From NCBI GenBank assembly GCA_030950925.1, contig JAUZQO010000031.1:1-49803 (forward strand): a stretch of 49,803 nt of DNA, given 5' to 3'. The position numbers and the translations under genes are program-made. Positions 1 through 8,580 of the stretch are shown one piece after another (position 1 is the first letter of the stretch; each line of letters opens with the position of its first letter). The notes under the pieces were generated by a model, which saw only the letters and a list, made by a program, of their open reading frames with translations, was not told the origin of the DNA and ran no database searches. The stretch is from Mariprofundaceae bacterium. GTDB lineage: Bacteria; Pseudomonadota; Zetaproteobacteria; Mariprofundales; Mariprofundaceae.

Positions 1-52
1 TTTTCTTCAATTCTGAAATACTTGCAGAACAACTGGATAAAACCTGCCTCAT
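1..52 (-). CDS. Type II toxin-antitoxin antitoxin, Phd/YefM/StbD-like (partial, runs off left edge)
   Basis: Only the first 17 codons lie in the window, read leftwards from an ATG at 52-50. An AAGGAG ribosome-binding site (complement of 58-63) sits 5 nt upstream, and a TATAAT-like -10 box (complement of 73-78) lies just beyond. The peptide starts MRQVL and continues SASISELKK. The pattern of a short beta strand followed by (A/S)S-I-(S/T)-(E/D)-L-K-(K/R) is typical of the N-terminus of YefM/StbD-type antitoxins, which bind operator DNA and neutralise a RelE/ParE-type toxin encoded downstream. A toxin gene would be expected beyond the left edge. The identification rests on 17 residues, so it is tentative; the start site itself is well supported. 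Confidence 0.5.
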   Translation of the reverse strand, partial: MRQVLSSCSASISELKK

Positions 53-177
53 ATTAACTCCTTAATAATAAGATTATAAAACAGTGCTAATTTTAGAGCT
101 TTTTTAAATTATTATCAAGTTGTATTAAAGGCATAACGACCTGCATGAGGGGCAGAGCGAAGCGATGTCCCTCTCGA

Positions 178-200
178 GGCACTGGGTCAGTTGAGTTTGA
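178..200 (+). repeat. IS left terminal inverted repeat
   Basis: This 23-bp sequence, beginning GGCACTGGGTCAG, is the exact reverse complement of 1300-1322. The match stops at both flanking bases, so 23 bp is the full perfect length. Confidence 0.95.
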
Positions 201-270
201 AAGGGTTTAAATTCAGTTTTTTATATGTAATTTCTTGTGAAAATGCGCTTTTTCACAAGGATTAGTATTC

Positions 271-1293
271 ATGATGTTACAAGAAATTAGATGCCCTCAA
301 TGCCATGCTTTAGACAAGACAAAACACATGCAGTATCAAGTTAAGAGTGGCGAAATACGCTTTATTTATGCCTGCAAAGGATGCCATAATCATTTTTCTG
401 AGACAAAAAACACGCCATTGGCAGGGCTTAGAACCAACATGGATACGATTATAAAAATTATGAAAAGTTTAAATGAAGGCATGAGTATCAATGCTACTTG
501 TCGAACATTTGAGGTTAGTCGAAATACAGTTAGAAATTGGTTGGATAAGCTCGGAAGTCTTAAAAAAACATTGTTATTATATGCTCAATGTCAAAAGTTT
601 GTGAGTCAAATTATTGAAGGCGATGAGCTTTATACCAAGGTTTATAAAAACACCCCGCAAGATGAATCACAAGGCTGGACGATTGTTCTCATGGAACGTG
701 CTTCTCGCTTTATTTGGCATTTAAAGTGTGGTGAAAAAGACCATTATTTATTCATGGATGCGATGGGAGTTGTTGCGCAAGTCATTGAAACAACACAGAA
801 ACTTTCGCTATTTACGGATGGCGAACGTCGTTATGGAAATATGCTTTTTGAAATATGTCATGAAGTTATTCGGACTGGAAAACGAGGTCGTCCAGCCAAA
901 ACATTGGTTGAAAATGTCATTGTTCGTGTTAAAAATAAAGGGTCGCAAGCACATAAAAAAGGACCTAAAAGAGAAAAATATCAGGCACCACAACCTGAAC
1001 ATCCAGCAACGACACTTGCGACTGAAAATCACGCCATTCATGCCAACCATTTGGAAGCTTTTAATAGTGCATTGCGACGAAAACTGTCCTGCTACAGACG
1101 TAGAACAAACACATATGCTAAGAATACAGAACGGTTGCAAGCGCGACTCAATGTACAATGGATTTTTCACAACTTTATTTGCAAGCACTTTACAACCAAA
1201 AAAGTGCCCGCTGTAGCTTTAGGGATCGTCGAAAAATCATTTTCTATCGCTCAGATGTTTAGAATGCAGGTGCTATCAACAGCTCACCCATAA
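271..1293 (+). CDS. IS1-like DDE transposase with N-terminal zinc ribbon
   Basis: This 340-residue protein would catalyse cut-and-paste or copy-type movement of the surrounding element. The N-terminus has a zinc-ribbon pattern (C8, C11, C35, C38). A helix-turn-helix region follows at about 70-95 (SRNTVRNWL). The catalytic domain shows candidate DDE residues at D118 (EGDELY), D183 (FTDGERRYG) and E262 (NHLEAFNSALRR). The single uninterrupted frame and the zinc ribbon fit long-form IS1-related elements or the IS1595 superfamily; I cannot choose firmly between them. An AAGGA site lies 9 nt before the ATG. The frame is complete and lies wholly between the inverted repeats. Confidence 0.85.
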   Translation: MMLQEIRCPQCHALDKTKHMQYQVKSGEIRFIYACKGCHNHFSETKNTPLAGLRTNMDTIIKIMKSLNEGMSINATCRTFEVSRNTVRNWLDKLGSLKKTLLLYAQCQKFVSQIIEGDELYTKVYKNTPQDESQGWTIVLMERASRFIWHLKCGEKDHYLFMDAMGVVAQVIETTQKLSLFTDGERRYGNMLFEICHEVIRTGKRGRPAKTLVENVIVRVKNKGSQAHKKGPKREKYQAPQPEHPATTLATENHAIHANHLEAFNSALRRKLSCYRRRTNTYAKNTERLQARLNVQWIFHNFICKHFTTKKVPAVALGIVEKSFSIAQMFRMQVLSTAHP

Positions 1294-1299
1294 ATCATA

Positions 1300-1322
1300 T
1301 CAAACTCAACTGACCCAGTGCC
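1300..1322 (-). repeat. IS right terminal inverted repeat
   Basis: Exact reverse complement of 178-200. It ends 29 bp after the transposase start-to-stop frame closes and defines the right boundary of the element. Confidence 0.95.
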
Positions 1323-1330
1323 AATGATAG

Positions 1331-1355
1331 ACCCTCGACACAAGCACTCGGGGGT
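1331..1355. repeat. Hairpin in intergenic repeat-like sequence next to IS
   Basis: ACCCTCGA (1331-1338) can pair with 1348-1355 over 8 bp, including one G-T pair, around a 9-nt loop. Together with GC-richer sequence left of the IS (about 131-173), it looks like one intergenic palindromic repeat that was split by the insertion. There is no T-run after the stem, so it is not an obvious intrinsic terminator. The rest of 1323-1528 is AT-rich and holds no gene that I can see. Confidence 0.4.
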
Positions 1356-1500
1356 GACGATCTATTGCAGTCAAGCGCGTAATATCAGTTTTTTAAAAAT
1401 AACGGTTGCGATGGACTTACAAGGTGATTTTTGAGTTTAGATAAAATCAAGTAAAATATTTTCAGGATGGTTCGACAAACACACAATATTTTATATCCTT

Positions 1501-1521
1501 ACCTCTTTTTTAGGCAGAGGT
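1501..1521 (+). promoter_or_regulatory. Hairpin covering the dusB ribosome-binding site
   Basis: ACCTCT at 1501-1506 is perfectly complementary to AGAGGT at 1516-1521 around a 9-nt loop. The right arm contains the AGAGG Shine-Dalgarno of dusB, so the fold would hide it. A six-pair stem is weak and may be coincidental. Confidence 0.3.
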
Positions 1522-1528
1522 TTCGATT

Positions 1529-2539
1529 TTGGCACAAGCAGTTCTTTCTGGATTTCAACTGGGTACACATCATATTTCATCCCCCGTGGTGTTAGCACCA
1601 ATGGCGGGTATTACTGATTTACCCTTTCGACGAATTTGTAGACGTTACGGTATTGGTTTAACGGTGACAGAAATGATTGCGTCACGAGCGGTGGAGCAAG
1701 GGCGCGAACGCACGGAACGTATGGCAGAGTTGGATACGGATGAATCGCCTGTTTCGATACAAATTGCAGGCTCAGATTCTAAATTTGTGGTCGATGCCGC
1801 GCATTGGGCTGTGGCGCATGGTGCGGATTTTGTGGACATCAATATGGGCTGCCCTGTGAAAAAAATATGTAAGCAAGTGGCTGGCTCTGCCATGTTAAAA
1901 GATGAAGCTTTGGTGGCACGCACCATTCGGGCGGTGGTGGAAGCGATTGATATACCTGTCACGCTTAAAATTCGTACGGGTTGGGATGAACCCAGTAAAA
2001 ATGTGGCGCGGATTGCTAAAATTGCAGAAGATGAGGGCATTCAAATGCTGACTGTGCATGGGCGTACCCGTTCTCAAATGTTCAATGGACATGCAAATTG
2101 GGAAGATATTGGTTTGGCAAAAGATGCGGTATCCATTCCTGTGATTGGCAATGGTGATGTGGTGGATGGTGAGAGTGCCTTAGAGATGCTGCGTGTTTCA
2201 GGTGCTGATGGGGTGATGATTGGTCGCGCCGTACAAGGTAATCCTTGGGTGCTTCAAGAAGTCCATGCTGCTATCATGGGCTTGGAAAAACCTACGCAAC
2301 CCACAGCCCAAGAGCGTTGGGATGTGGTGTTGGAGCATATGCAGCATTTGGCAGCGCATCATGGTGTGACATTTGCTTCCAAAGTCTCTCGAAAACATGT
2401 GGCTTGGTACAGTAAAGGATTTCGTGATTCCGCAGAGTTTCGCGGGCATTTTCAACGCTTGGATGATTGGCAAGCGCAGTTGGATACAGCAAAAGCGTAT
2501 TTCTTATCCTTGGATACAGAAGTGCTGGCATCGGTTTGA
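1529..2539 (+). CDS. dusB: tRNA-dihydrouridine synthase B
   Basis: This FMN enzyme reduces uridines in the D-loop of tRNA using NADPH. The 336-residue protein has the N-terminal LAPMAGITDLPFR flavin-binding signature. It also has the family active-site region INMGCPVKK with its catalytic Cys, an LKIRTGW strand, an HGRTR motif and the GADGVMIGRA phosphate-binding end of the TIM barrel. The start is a TTG preceded by AGAGG 8 nt upstream; no suitable ATG lies at the same point. Its stop overlaps the start of ntrB (TGATG), the classical dusB(nifR3)-ntrB-ntrC arrangement, so nitrogen control genes probably share its transcript. Confidence 0.95.
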   Translation: MAQAVLSGFQLGTHHISSPVVLAPMAGITDLPFRRICRRYGIGLTVTEMIASRAVEQGRERTERMAELDTDESPVSIQIAGSDSKFVVDAAHWAVAHGADFVDINMGCPVKKICKQVAGSAMLKDEALVARTIRAVVEAIDIPVTLKIRTGWDEPSKNVARIAKIAEDEGIQMLTVHGRTRSQMFNGHANWEDIGLAKDAVSIPVIGNGDVVDGESALEMLRVSGADGVMIGRAVQGNPWVLQEVHAAIMGLEKPTQPTAQERWDVVLEHMQHLAAHHGVTFASKVSRKHVAWYSKGFRDSAEFRGHFQRLDDWQAQLDTAKAYFLSLDTEVLASV

Positions 2540-3591
2540 TGAAATTTGATGAAAGACAACAAGATGTAACTTTTCCACTGTTGGGGATGATGCCTGTTGC
2601 TGTGGTTTTATTGGATAAAGCAGGGCATATCACGCATGCCAATGAGTTAGCACAAAGTTATCTAGGCACATCCTTGCGGCGTTTATCGGGCGTTCATTTA
2701 TCACGCTTTATGCAGCCTTCTTCCGAAGTTAAAGCGATGTTATCACGCGCATTGTTGGGTGAGACGGTGGCGGATGATGGGTTTTGTGGTCGTGATAACC
2801 ATATGCCGTATTCCTTACACTTTTCATGTCGGCAAGATGAAGAAGGGGTGGTCATTGCGCTGCTACCTGAAGCCAACCGTTCGGAAGTTGAAGAACATGC
2901 CCATCGCCATGAAATGGCAGAGGCTGTGGCGCGTATTGCTTTGGAAATGGCGCATGAAGTGAAAAATCCTTTGGCATCCTTGCGGGGGGCTGCGCAATTA
3001 TTGCATGAACAAAGTGTGGGAGATGCGAAGGAAATTAGTCAGCATATTATGGATGAAGTGGATCGTATTCGTCAGCGTATTGATCTTTTTTTACAAGTGG
3101 GTCCGCATGCCAATATTGCTAAATCAGCGGTCAATATTCATGCGCTGATTGACGATGTATGTATGAATGTGGAAGGGGTGCGAGTACAACGTGTCTTTGA
3201 CCCCAGTTTACCTGATATTTTATTGCATGAACAACGTTTTCGCCAAGCCATTGAAAACTTATGGCAAAATGCACTGGAAGCAGGGGCAGATCGGATTGTT
3301 TGGGAAACCCGTGTTGCGCCGATGGTGGCATTGCGAGGGCATCAAGGCATGGTGTTGGAGTTGTGTATTCGCAGTAATGGCAAAGCCATTCCTGAACACT
3401 TAAAACATCGTTTATTTGAACCTTATGTGTCAGGTAAAGCGCGTGGAAGTGGTTTGGGCTTGGCGATTGTTCAGCGTGTCATGCAAGAACATGGGGGGCG
3501 TGTGAGTGTGAAATATCGCAGGTATGACACATGTTTCATCATGCATTTACCTATTACTAAAGCCAATCAGGATCATGTATGCACGCATTGA
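2539..3591 (+). CDS. ntrB: Nitrogen-regulation sensor histidine kinase NtrB
   Basis: This 350-residue cytosolic kinase would phosphorylate NtrC in response to PII signalling. A PAS domain lies at about 15-110. The H-box MAHEVKNPL contains the phospho-acceptor H139, the N-box ENLWQNALEA (239-248) is intact, and the G2 box GSGLGLA is at 303-309. The G1 box is abnormal: the usual D-x-G-x-G reads S279-N-G-K-A283, so the Asp that contacts adenine is missing. No membrane segments are visible. The ATG shares bases with the dusB stop, and the 3' end overlaps ntrC by 13 bp, implying coupled translation. Gene order with dusB and ntrC supports NtrB rather than another sensor. Confidence 0.9.
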   Translation: MKFDERQQDVTFPLLGMMPVAVVLLDKAGHITHANELAQSYLGTSLRRLSGVHLSRFMQPSSEVKAMLSRALLGETVADDGFCGRDNHMPYSLHFSCRQDEEGVVIALLPEANRSEVEEHAHRHEMAEAVARIALEMAHEVKNPLASLRGAAQLLHEQSVGDAKEISQHIMDEVDRIRQRIDLFLQVGPHANIAKSAVNIHALIDDVCMNVEGVRVQRVFDPSLPDILLHEQRFRQAIENLWQNALEAGADRIVWETRVAPMVALRGHQGMVLELCIRSNGKAIPEHLKHRLFEPYVSGKARGSGLGLAIVQRVMQEHGGRVSVKYRRYDTCFIMHLPITKANQDHVCTH

Positions 3592-5009
3592 TTGTTGATG
3601 ATGATGCGGGTATTCGTTGGATTTTGTCGCGTGTCTTAAAAGAAGAAGGCTTTGATGTGCTTGAGGCTGAAAATTTAGCTGATGCAAAAGCCTTGCAATC
3701 TCAAACCATAGATTTGGTCTTTTTGGATGTTTTTTTGCCCGATGGCAATGGTATGCAAGCCTTATCTTCGGGCATGTTTACAGCACCTGTGATTATGTTG
3801 ACGGCTGAAACAACCTTTGGACATGCAGCCGAGGCATACCGAGAAGGGGCGATGGAATATCTCCCGAAACCTTTTGATTTGGATGAAGTCCGAAGCTTGG
3901 CGCAACGTGTGTTGGGCAGTGCTAAAAAGCCTAAAAAACAAGCGAAAAGTGCAAAAAAAAAACAGACTGCGGAAAAAGAAAAAAAGAGCATGATTATTGG
4001 GCGAAGCCCTGCCATGCAAGTGTTGTTTCGGACGTTGGGACGGGTTGCACCGTCAGATTTAACCGTATTGATTACAGGCGAATCGGGAACAGGCAAAGAG
4101 CTGGTCGCACACGAGTTACATCGTTTAAGTCATCGTAAGGATCAGTCGTTTATCGCCATCAATACTGCCGCGATTCCTGCGGAGCTACTGGAATCGGAAT
4201 TGTTTGGGCATGAAAAAGGAGCGTTTACAGGCGCGGATAAACATCGTACAGGACGCTTTGAAGATGCCGATGGTGGCACACTTTTTTTGGATGAAATTGG
4301 TGATATGCCCATGGTGTTGCAATCGAAAATGTTGCGTGTGTTGGAAATGGGCATGGTGCAACGCATTGGTGGCAATGAAGAAAAGAAGGTCAATGTGCGT
4401 TTATTGGCCGCCACACATCAAAATTTACAACAAAAAATTCGTGACGGACAATTTCGTGAAGATTTATATTACCGTTTAAATGTGATTCCTGTACATATTC
4501 CACCCTTGCGTGAGCGGCGGGATGATATTCCTGAATTGGCAGCAACCTTATTGCAACAAGCCTCCGATGAATTATCCATGACAGCACCGATTTTATTGGA
4601 TCATTCCATTGATTTGCTCAAACGCCATGATTGGTATGGCAATGTCCGCGAATTAAAAAATGTGATGCGGCGTTTGGCAGTGTTAACCCCTGGTGCAAGC
4701 ATTACAGTATCGGATGTGGCATTGGCATTGGGTCATGATGGTGGGCAACAAGCCTTGGGTGGCTTGGAATCTTTGGATGAGGCCGTGACCCGCTGTTTAC
4801 GTGCTTATATGGATAAACTGGGCTATGCCGAGGCAACAGGTTTGCACCATCACCTTTTGTCGATGGTTGAACCTGCCTTGTTAAATTTGGTGCTTGAAAA
4901 ATGTCGCGGAAATCAGTTGAAGGCAGCTGATATGTTGGGATTGAATCGCAATACCGTGCGTAAATTAATTCGCCAATATGAGATTGATCCAAGCGTCTTT
5001 AAGGAGTGA
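3579..5009 (+). CDS. ntrC: Sigma-54-dependent nitrogen response regulator NtrC
   Basis: This 476-residue activator opens sigma-54 promoters after phosphorylation by NtrB. The receiver domain has D10-type acidic residues and phospho-acceptor D50 (FLDVFLPDG). A very Lys-rich linker (about 115-137) follows. The AAA+ domain carries Walker A GESGTGKE (167-174), the sigma-54 contact loop GAFTGA (214-219) and Walker B GGTLFLDE (232-239). The C-terminus has a Fis-type helix-turn-helix ([16 protein letters not shown]). Its start lies inside the 3' end of ntrB. Its last 11 bp overlap the 3' end of the convergent rnhA gene. Confidence 0.95.
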   Translation: MHALIVDDDAGIRWILSRVLKEEGFDVLEAENLADAKALQSQTIDLVFLDVFLPDGNGMQALSSGMFTAPVIMLTAETTFGHAAEAYREGAMEYLPKPFDLDEVRSLAQRVLGSAKKPKKQAKSAKKKQTAEKEKKSMIIGRSPAMQVLFRTLGRVAPSDLTVLITGESGTGKELVAHELHRLSHRKDQSFIAINTAAIPAELLESELFGHEKGAFTGADKHRTGRFEDADGGTLFLDEIGDMPMVLQSKMLRVLEMGMVQRIGGNEEKKVNVRLLAATHQNLQQKIRDGQFREDLYYRLNVIPVHIPPLRERRDDIPELAATLLQQASDELSMTAPILLDHSIDLLKRHDWYGNVRELKNVMRRLAVLTPGASITVSDVALALGHDGGQQALGGLESLDEAVTRCLRAYMDKLGYAEATGLHHHLLSMVEPALLNLVLEKCRGNQLKAADMLGLNRNTVRKLIRQYEIDPSVFKE

Positions 5010-5442
5010 CTTTGGGAATCCCTTGGCGTGCGAGTTCATCGGCTTTTTCATTGCCTTCATTGCCTGCATGACCTTTCACCCATTGCCAATCGACTGTATG
5101 AATATGATTCAAGGCATCCAATGTTTCCCATAAATCTTGGCTAACGACAGGCTTTTTGGCGGCATTTTTCCAGCCTCGCTTTTTCCAGCCTGAAATCCAC
5201 TCGGTGATGCCTTGAATCACATATTTGGAATCTGAATAAATGGTGATGTGTGATGGTTTTTTGAGTGCTTTCAGTGCTTCAATGGCAGCGCGCAACTCCA
5301 TGCGTTGGTTGGTGGTGTGTTTTTCACCACCGCACAGTTCTTTTTCATGTTCGCCATAGCGCAACCATACACCCCAGCCGCCAGGACCTGGGTTGCCAGA
5401 GCAAGCGCCATCGGTATAAGCAATGAGCTTGGGTGTATCCAT
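4999..5442 (-). CDS. rnhA: Ribonuclease HI
   Basis: This 147-residue enzyme degrades the RNA strand of RNA-DNA hybrids, removing primers and R-loops. The four catalytic acids are in standard context: D11 ([15 protein letters not shown]), E49 (NQRMELRAA), D71 (YSDSKYV) and D135 (EKADELA), with H125 in the flexible catalytic loop ([10 protein letters not shown]). Length matches typical bacterial RNase HI. The ATG overlaps the ubiB stop by one base (TAATG on the minus strand), so it is the last gene of the ubiE-ubiJ-ubiB-rnhA unit. Its final codons overlap the end of ntrC. Confidence 0.96.
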   Translation of the reverse strand: MDTPKLIAYTDGACSGNPGPGGWGVWLRYGEHEKELCGGEKHTTNQRMELRAAIEALKALKKPSHITIYSDSKYVIQGITEWISGWKKRGWKNAAKKPVVSQDLWETLDALNHIHTVDWQWVKGHAGNEGNEKADELARQGIPKVTP

Positions 5443-7046
5443 TAGGATTTGCGTTGAAAAATCATAATGATGCCGAAAATTAACAAGCTGCTACCTAAAA
5501 TAAGATGCCAATGGGGAATATGTAAGGTTTGTCCCAGTAGCATGGCAATACCGACAGCACTTAACAGTCCACCCATCAATAAGGGAAGAATAGAGGGCTT
5601 GGGCGGCTCCATCAATTTACTTTGTATGACGTGTTCAATCATGGTGTCCATGCGGGTGGGCAGTGTCATCCAGTCATGAAGTTGTGTTTTTAAATCTTCT
5701 GCGACATGTTCGATTTTGGCTTTGGGACCGAGATGTTTCATCATCCACGTGCTGACAAGGGGCTTGGCAAGCTCCCAAATATTTACATCATCGGCCAGCT
5801 CTCTGGCAACACCTTCAATCACCACCATGGTTTTTTGTAACAAGAGTAGTTCTGGTTGGGTTTCCATTTGAAATCGTTCGGTGACAGCAAACATGCAAAG
5901 TAATAATTCAGCAATGGAGATGTCAGCCAGCGGTCGGTTGAAAATAGGTACCGCAACTTCACGTAAAGCATCTTCAAAAGCAGAAATATTGGTGTCACGC
6001 GGTACATAACCTGCCTCAACATGAACAATGGCAGCTTGATGGTAATCAGCGCGTAAAAATGCCAGCAACATATCCGCAAGATAGCGGCGGGGTCGCAAAT
6101 CCAAGCGTCCAACAATGCCGAAATCAAGCAATACAATATCACCATTTTGAGCCACAAAAATATTGCCAGGGTGCATGTCAGCATGAAAATAACCATCCAC
6201 AAACACCATGTGAAAAAATAATGTGGTGGCACGTTCGCAGATTTTAAGGGGGTCAAGACCTGCTGCTATAATAGAGGCACGTTCATCAATAGGAAAACCC
6301 ATGATGCGTTCAGTGGTAAGGACTTCCACATGGGTGTAATCCCAAATAACATGGGGGACACGCACACCATCCAAGGCTTTGAAATTTTCTTCAAAACGAC
6401 TGGCGTGAGCGGCTTCAGCGCGTAGGTTTAACTCCCCGCGAATACTTGTGGTAAATTCTTCAACGACACACTTGGCTTTGAGGCGTTGATATTCAGGGAA
6501 ATAACGTTCAAACATCGTCGCAAGCAAACGAAGAATGGCTAAATCCGCTTCAATCGTTTTATGAATATGAGGACGACGAACTTTGACGGCGACTTGTTGT
6601 CCATCAGGCAGAATCGCAAAGTGAACTTGGGCAATCGAGGCGGCCGCAATCGGGATTTCATCAAAAGATTGATAAAGCCCACCGTCACCTGTTAAAGGCT
6701 TTTTGAAGGTGCGCTCAATGACGCTTTGGACATGTTCAAAAGGAGCTGGCGGCACATGATCTTGCAGTTTTTTTAATTCCAGTGCGACTTCGAGCGGTAA
6801 TAAGTCCACGCGTGTTGAAAGCATTTGACCAAACTTGATAAAGGTTGGCCCAAGTTTTTCAAGGGCTTCACGAATTTGACCGCCCAAATCATGCGGTAGG
6901 GTGTCATCACGAAAGAGCTGAATCAACCAAGCATAAGGGCGAAGCAAACGCATCCGCATGGCAAGGGCAGCCATGCCGTGTGAGGTTAAAATGTAGCCAA
7001 TGCGTAAAAGTCGAAGGTTGCGTCGAATATTGCCAGATAATTTCAT
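5442..7046 (-). CDS. ubiB: Ubiquinone biosynthesis atypical kinase/ATPase UbiB
   Basis: This ABC1/ADCK-family protein supports coenzyme Q assembly, probably by ATP-driven extraction or presentation of prenylated intermediates. The 534-residue sequence shows the family-defining KFGQ motif (71-74), an Ala-rich nucleotide loop AAAS (134-137) replacing the Gly-rich loop of ordinary kinases, and Lys155 (VAVKV). It also has the catalytic HADMHPGN segment (D290, N295) and DFG (308-310). Two hydrophobic segments at about 487-530 anchor the C-terminus in the inner membrane, as in other UbiB proteins. The start overlaps the end of ubiJ by 4 bp. Confidence 0.96.
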   Translation of the reverse strand: MKLSGNIRRNLRLLRIGYILTSHGMAALAMRMRLLRPYAWLIQLFRDDTLPHDLGGQIREALEKLGPTFIKFGQMLSTRVDLLPLEVALELKKLQDHVPPAPFEHVQSVIERTFKKPLTGDGGLYQSFDEIPIAAASIAQVHFAILPDGQQVAVKVRRPHIHKTIEADLAILRLLATMFERYFPEYQRLKAKCVVEEFTTSIRGELNLRAEAAHASRFEENFKALDGVRVPHVIWDYTHVEVLTTERIMGFPIDERASIIAAGLDPLKICERATTLFFHMVFVDGYFHADMHPGNIFVAQNGDIVLLDFGIVGRLDLRPRRYLADMLLAFLRADYHQAAIVHVEAGYVPRDTNISAFEDALREVAVPIFNRPLADISIAELLLCMFAVTERFQMETQPELLLLQKTMVVIEGVARELADDVNIWELAKPLVSTWMMKHLGPKAKIEHVAEDLKTQLHDWMTLPTRMDTMIEHVIQSKLMEPPKPSILPLLMGGLLSAVGIAMLLGQTLHIPHWHLILGSSLLIFGIIMIFQRKS

Positions 7047-7702
7047 GTGTTGTGAGGCTTATGAAGATGTTCAGTGCGGTGTTCTAAGCGCGTTATTTTG
7101 GTTTTGAGGCGATTATTTTGATGGGTAAGCTGTTCCACGCCTGCTTGCCATGTTTGTAAACGCTGTTGATTGGGAGCCTCAATACGGTTGAGATAGTGTT
7201 GTAAGGTTTCTTTGGATGTGGATGTCAGCTTGCTTTCAACCTTCACCAGTGCATGTGCGGCTTTGGCCACACGGCTACCAAAAAACTCACCAAAGGATGC
7301 ACGCAATTCACTTTCCCAATTCAAATCGGCAGCGGCAAGCAACTTTTTGAAACGAAGCATGGCTTCAGAGTCGCCTGAGAGTTGAAGGACTTGCTGAAAG
7401 ACCAAGTCATCAGGGTCTTCGTGGGCAAAACACATGCGTGAAAAACCTGTCGTACTGGCCGTGATTTTTACGGCAATATCCCCCGAGTATTGCGGGTGAA
7501 CCCAAGTTCGCCCTGCCTTAAAGCCAAGGTAAAAAATGCTGTCCAAATCACTCACATGAATGCGAAAGACCTTCTGATTTAAGCCATCCAAATGCTCTTT
7601 TAATGATGTGTCACGTGAAAAGGCTAAGTCCAATACCGTTGACATGACCACGCATTGAACAGGTAAAGGGATGAGTCGTAAGGGTAAAAACATCACACTC
7701 AT
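7043..7702 (-). CDS. ubiJ: Ubiquinone biosynthesis accessory factor UbiJ (SCP2-like)
   Basis: The 219-residue protein lies between ubiE and ubiB, the standard position of ubiJ. UbiJ binds ubiquinone precursors through an SCP2 lipid-binding fold and scaffolds the cytosolic Ubi complex. The region about 20-115 has the alternating pattern expected of SCP2 domains (FRIHVSDLD, then IAVKITAS). The C-terminal 50 residues are a likely coiled coil rich in Gln, Leu and charged residues, which other UbiJ proteins also have. Sequence identity in this family is low, so the call leans on context. It overlaps ubiE and ubiB by 4 bp each. Confidence 0.85.
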   Translation of the reverse strand: MSVMFLPLRLIPLPVQCVVMSTVLDLAFSRDTSLKEHLDGLNQKVFRIHVSDLDSIFYLGFKAGRTWVHPQYSGDIAVKITASTTGFSRMCFAHEDPDDLVFQQVLQLSGDSEAMLRFKKLLAAADLNWESELRASFGEFFGSRVAKAAHALVKVESKLTSTSKETLQHYLNRIEAPNQQRLQTWQAGVEQLTHQNNRLKTKITRLEHRTEHLHKPHNT

Positions 7703-8457
7703 ATTTTGTAACCTCGATGCAGGGCAACAATGCCACCTGTCATATTTTCATGCCGAACCAAATCAAAACCCGCGTTTTGAATCATACGCTCAAAACGATG
7801 TTGATCGGGAAAGCGACGAATGGATTCGACCAAATATTGATAGGAATCACGATCACCCGTAATCCACTTTCCTAGGGCAGGAATGACATTAAAAGAGTAG
7901 GCATCATACATAACATCCAGCAGCGGCAAGACGGGTTTGGAAAACTCCAAGCAGATGAATTGTCCACCTGGTTTTAACACGCGATAAAACTCAGCAAGAC
8001 CTGCATCAACATCAACGAAATTTCGAATACCAAAAGCAATGGTAACAGAGTCAAAACTATTGTCGGTAAAGGGTAGTTCTGTGCCATCCGACTGAATGCA
8101 GTCCGCCGTACTGGGCAAGTATCCCGCATCGACAATACGTCTTGCACCTTCGGCTAACATCGGGCCATTCAAATCCGTTAAAATAGCGCGCCCTGAACCG
8201 CCTGCTTGCACCTGCATTCTTTTCAGTAATCCAATTGCGATATCACCCGATCCTGCGGCAACATCCAATGCGATGCCGTCTGAGCGAAGGGATGAGCGTG
8301 CAATCATGTGGGACTTCCATAATCGATGCATACCCATGCTCATTGCATCATTCATGATGTCATATTTACTGGCGACGGATGAGAAGACTCCCATCACTTT
8401 GCCTGCTTTTTCATCCGTGGAAACAGTTTCATAACCAAAATGTGTGTGTTGATTCAT
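7699..8457 (-). CDS. ubiE: Ubiquinone/menaquinone C-methyltransferase UbiE
   Basis: This SAM-dependent enzyme performs the C-methylation of the benzoquinol (or demethylmenaquinol) ring. The 252-residue protein has the N-terminal signature VFSSVASKYDIMNDAMSMG and the SAM-binding loop LDVAAGSGDIA (about 64-74). It also has the family motif FGIRNFVD and the C-terminal GGIVALHRGYK. It is the first gene of the minus-strand ubiE-ubiJ-ubiB-rnhA operon and is transcribed divergently from nrdJa. On the minus strand, TTGCCA and a TATAGC-like hexamer occur upstream, but the spacing is poor. Confidence 0.97.
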   Translation of the reverse strand: MNQHTHFGYETVSTDEKAGKVMGVFSSVASKYDIMNDAMSMGMHRLWKSHMIARSSLRSDGIALDVAAGSGDIAIGLLKRMQVQAGGSGRAILTDLNGPMLAEGARRIVDAGYLPSTADCIQSDGTELPFTDNSFDSVTIAFGIRNFVDVDAGLAEFYRVLKPGGQFICLEFSKPVLPLLDVMYDAYSFNVIPALGKWITGDRDSYQYLVESIRRFPDQHRFERMIQNAGFDLVRHENMTGGIVALHRGYKI

Positions 8458-8554
8458 GTTTGGAATGCTAGCATCTAGCTATATAAGCTCCAGTAAACTG
8501 GCAAATATTTGTAGATAACTTGCAAGTAATCTGCGTGCAAGGTCTGACTGTTTT

Positions 8555-8570
8555 ATACTACCCATTGTGG
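8555..8570 (+). promoter_or_regulatory. NrdR box 1 upstream of nrdJa
   Basis: ATACTACCCATTGTGG matches the commonly described NrdR-box consensus (ACACTATATATTGTGT-like) at 11 of 16 positions by eye. It begins exactly 31 bp before box 2, the three-turn phasing typical of paired NrdR boxes, and lies just upstream of the -35 hexamer. NrdR is the ATP/dATP-sensing repressor of ribonucleotide reductase genes; its own gene is not in this window. Confidence 0.7.
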
Positions 8571-8580
8571 TTTGATAATA

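Larger units (their letters stand above)
178..1322 (+). mobile_element. Insertion sequence, IS1-like, single transposase ORF
   Basis: A 1145-bp element is bounded by perfect 23-bp terminal inverted repeats at 178-200 and 1300-1322 (outer bases GGCACTGGGTCAG) and contains one intact transposase gene. No duplication directly abuts the repeats. The 5-mer CCCTC occurs at 169-173 and 1332-1336 and could be a target duplication if the true ends lie a few bases outside the repeats. The element appears intact and therefore possibly mobile. Confidence 0.9.

Noticed and set aside
8467-8479. GCTAG/CTAGC dyad just upstream of ubiE
   Set aside because: Five-bp arms with a 3-nt loop are common by chance, and no promoter or operator context supports it.
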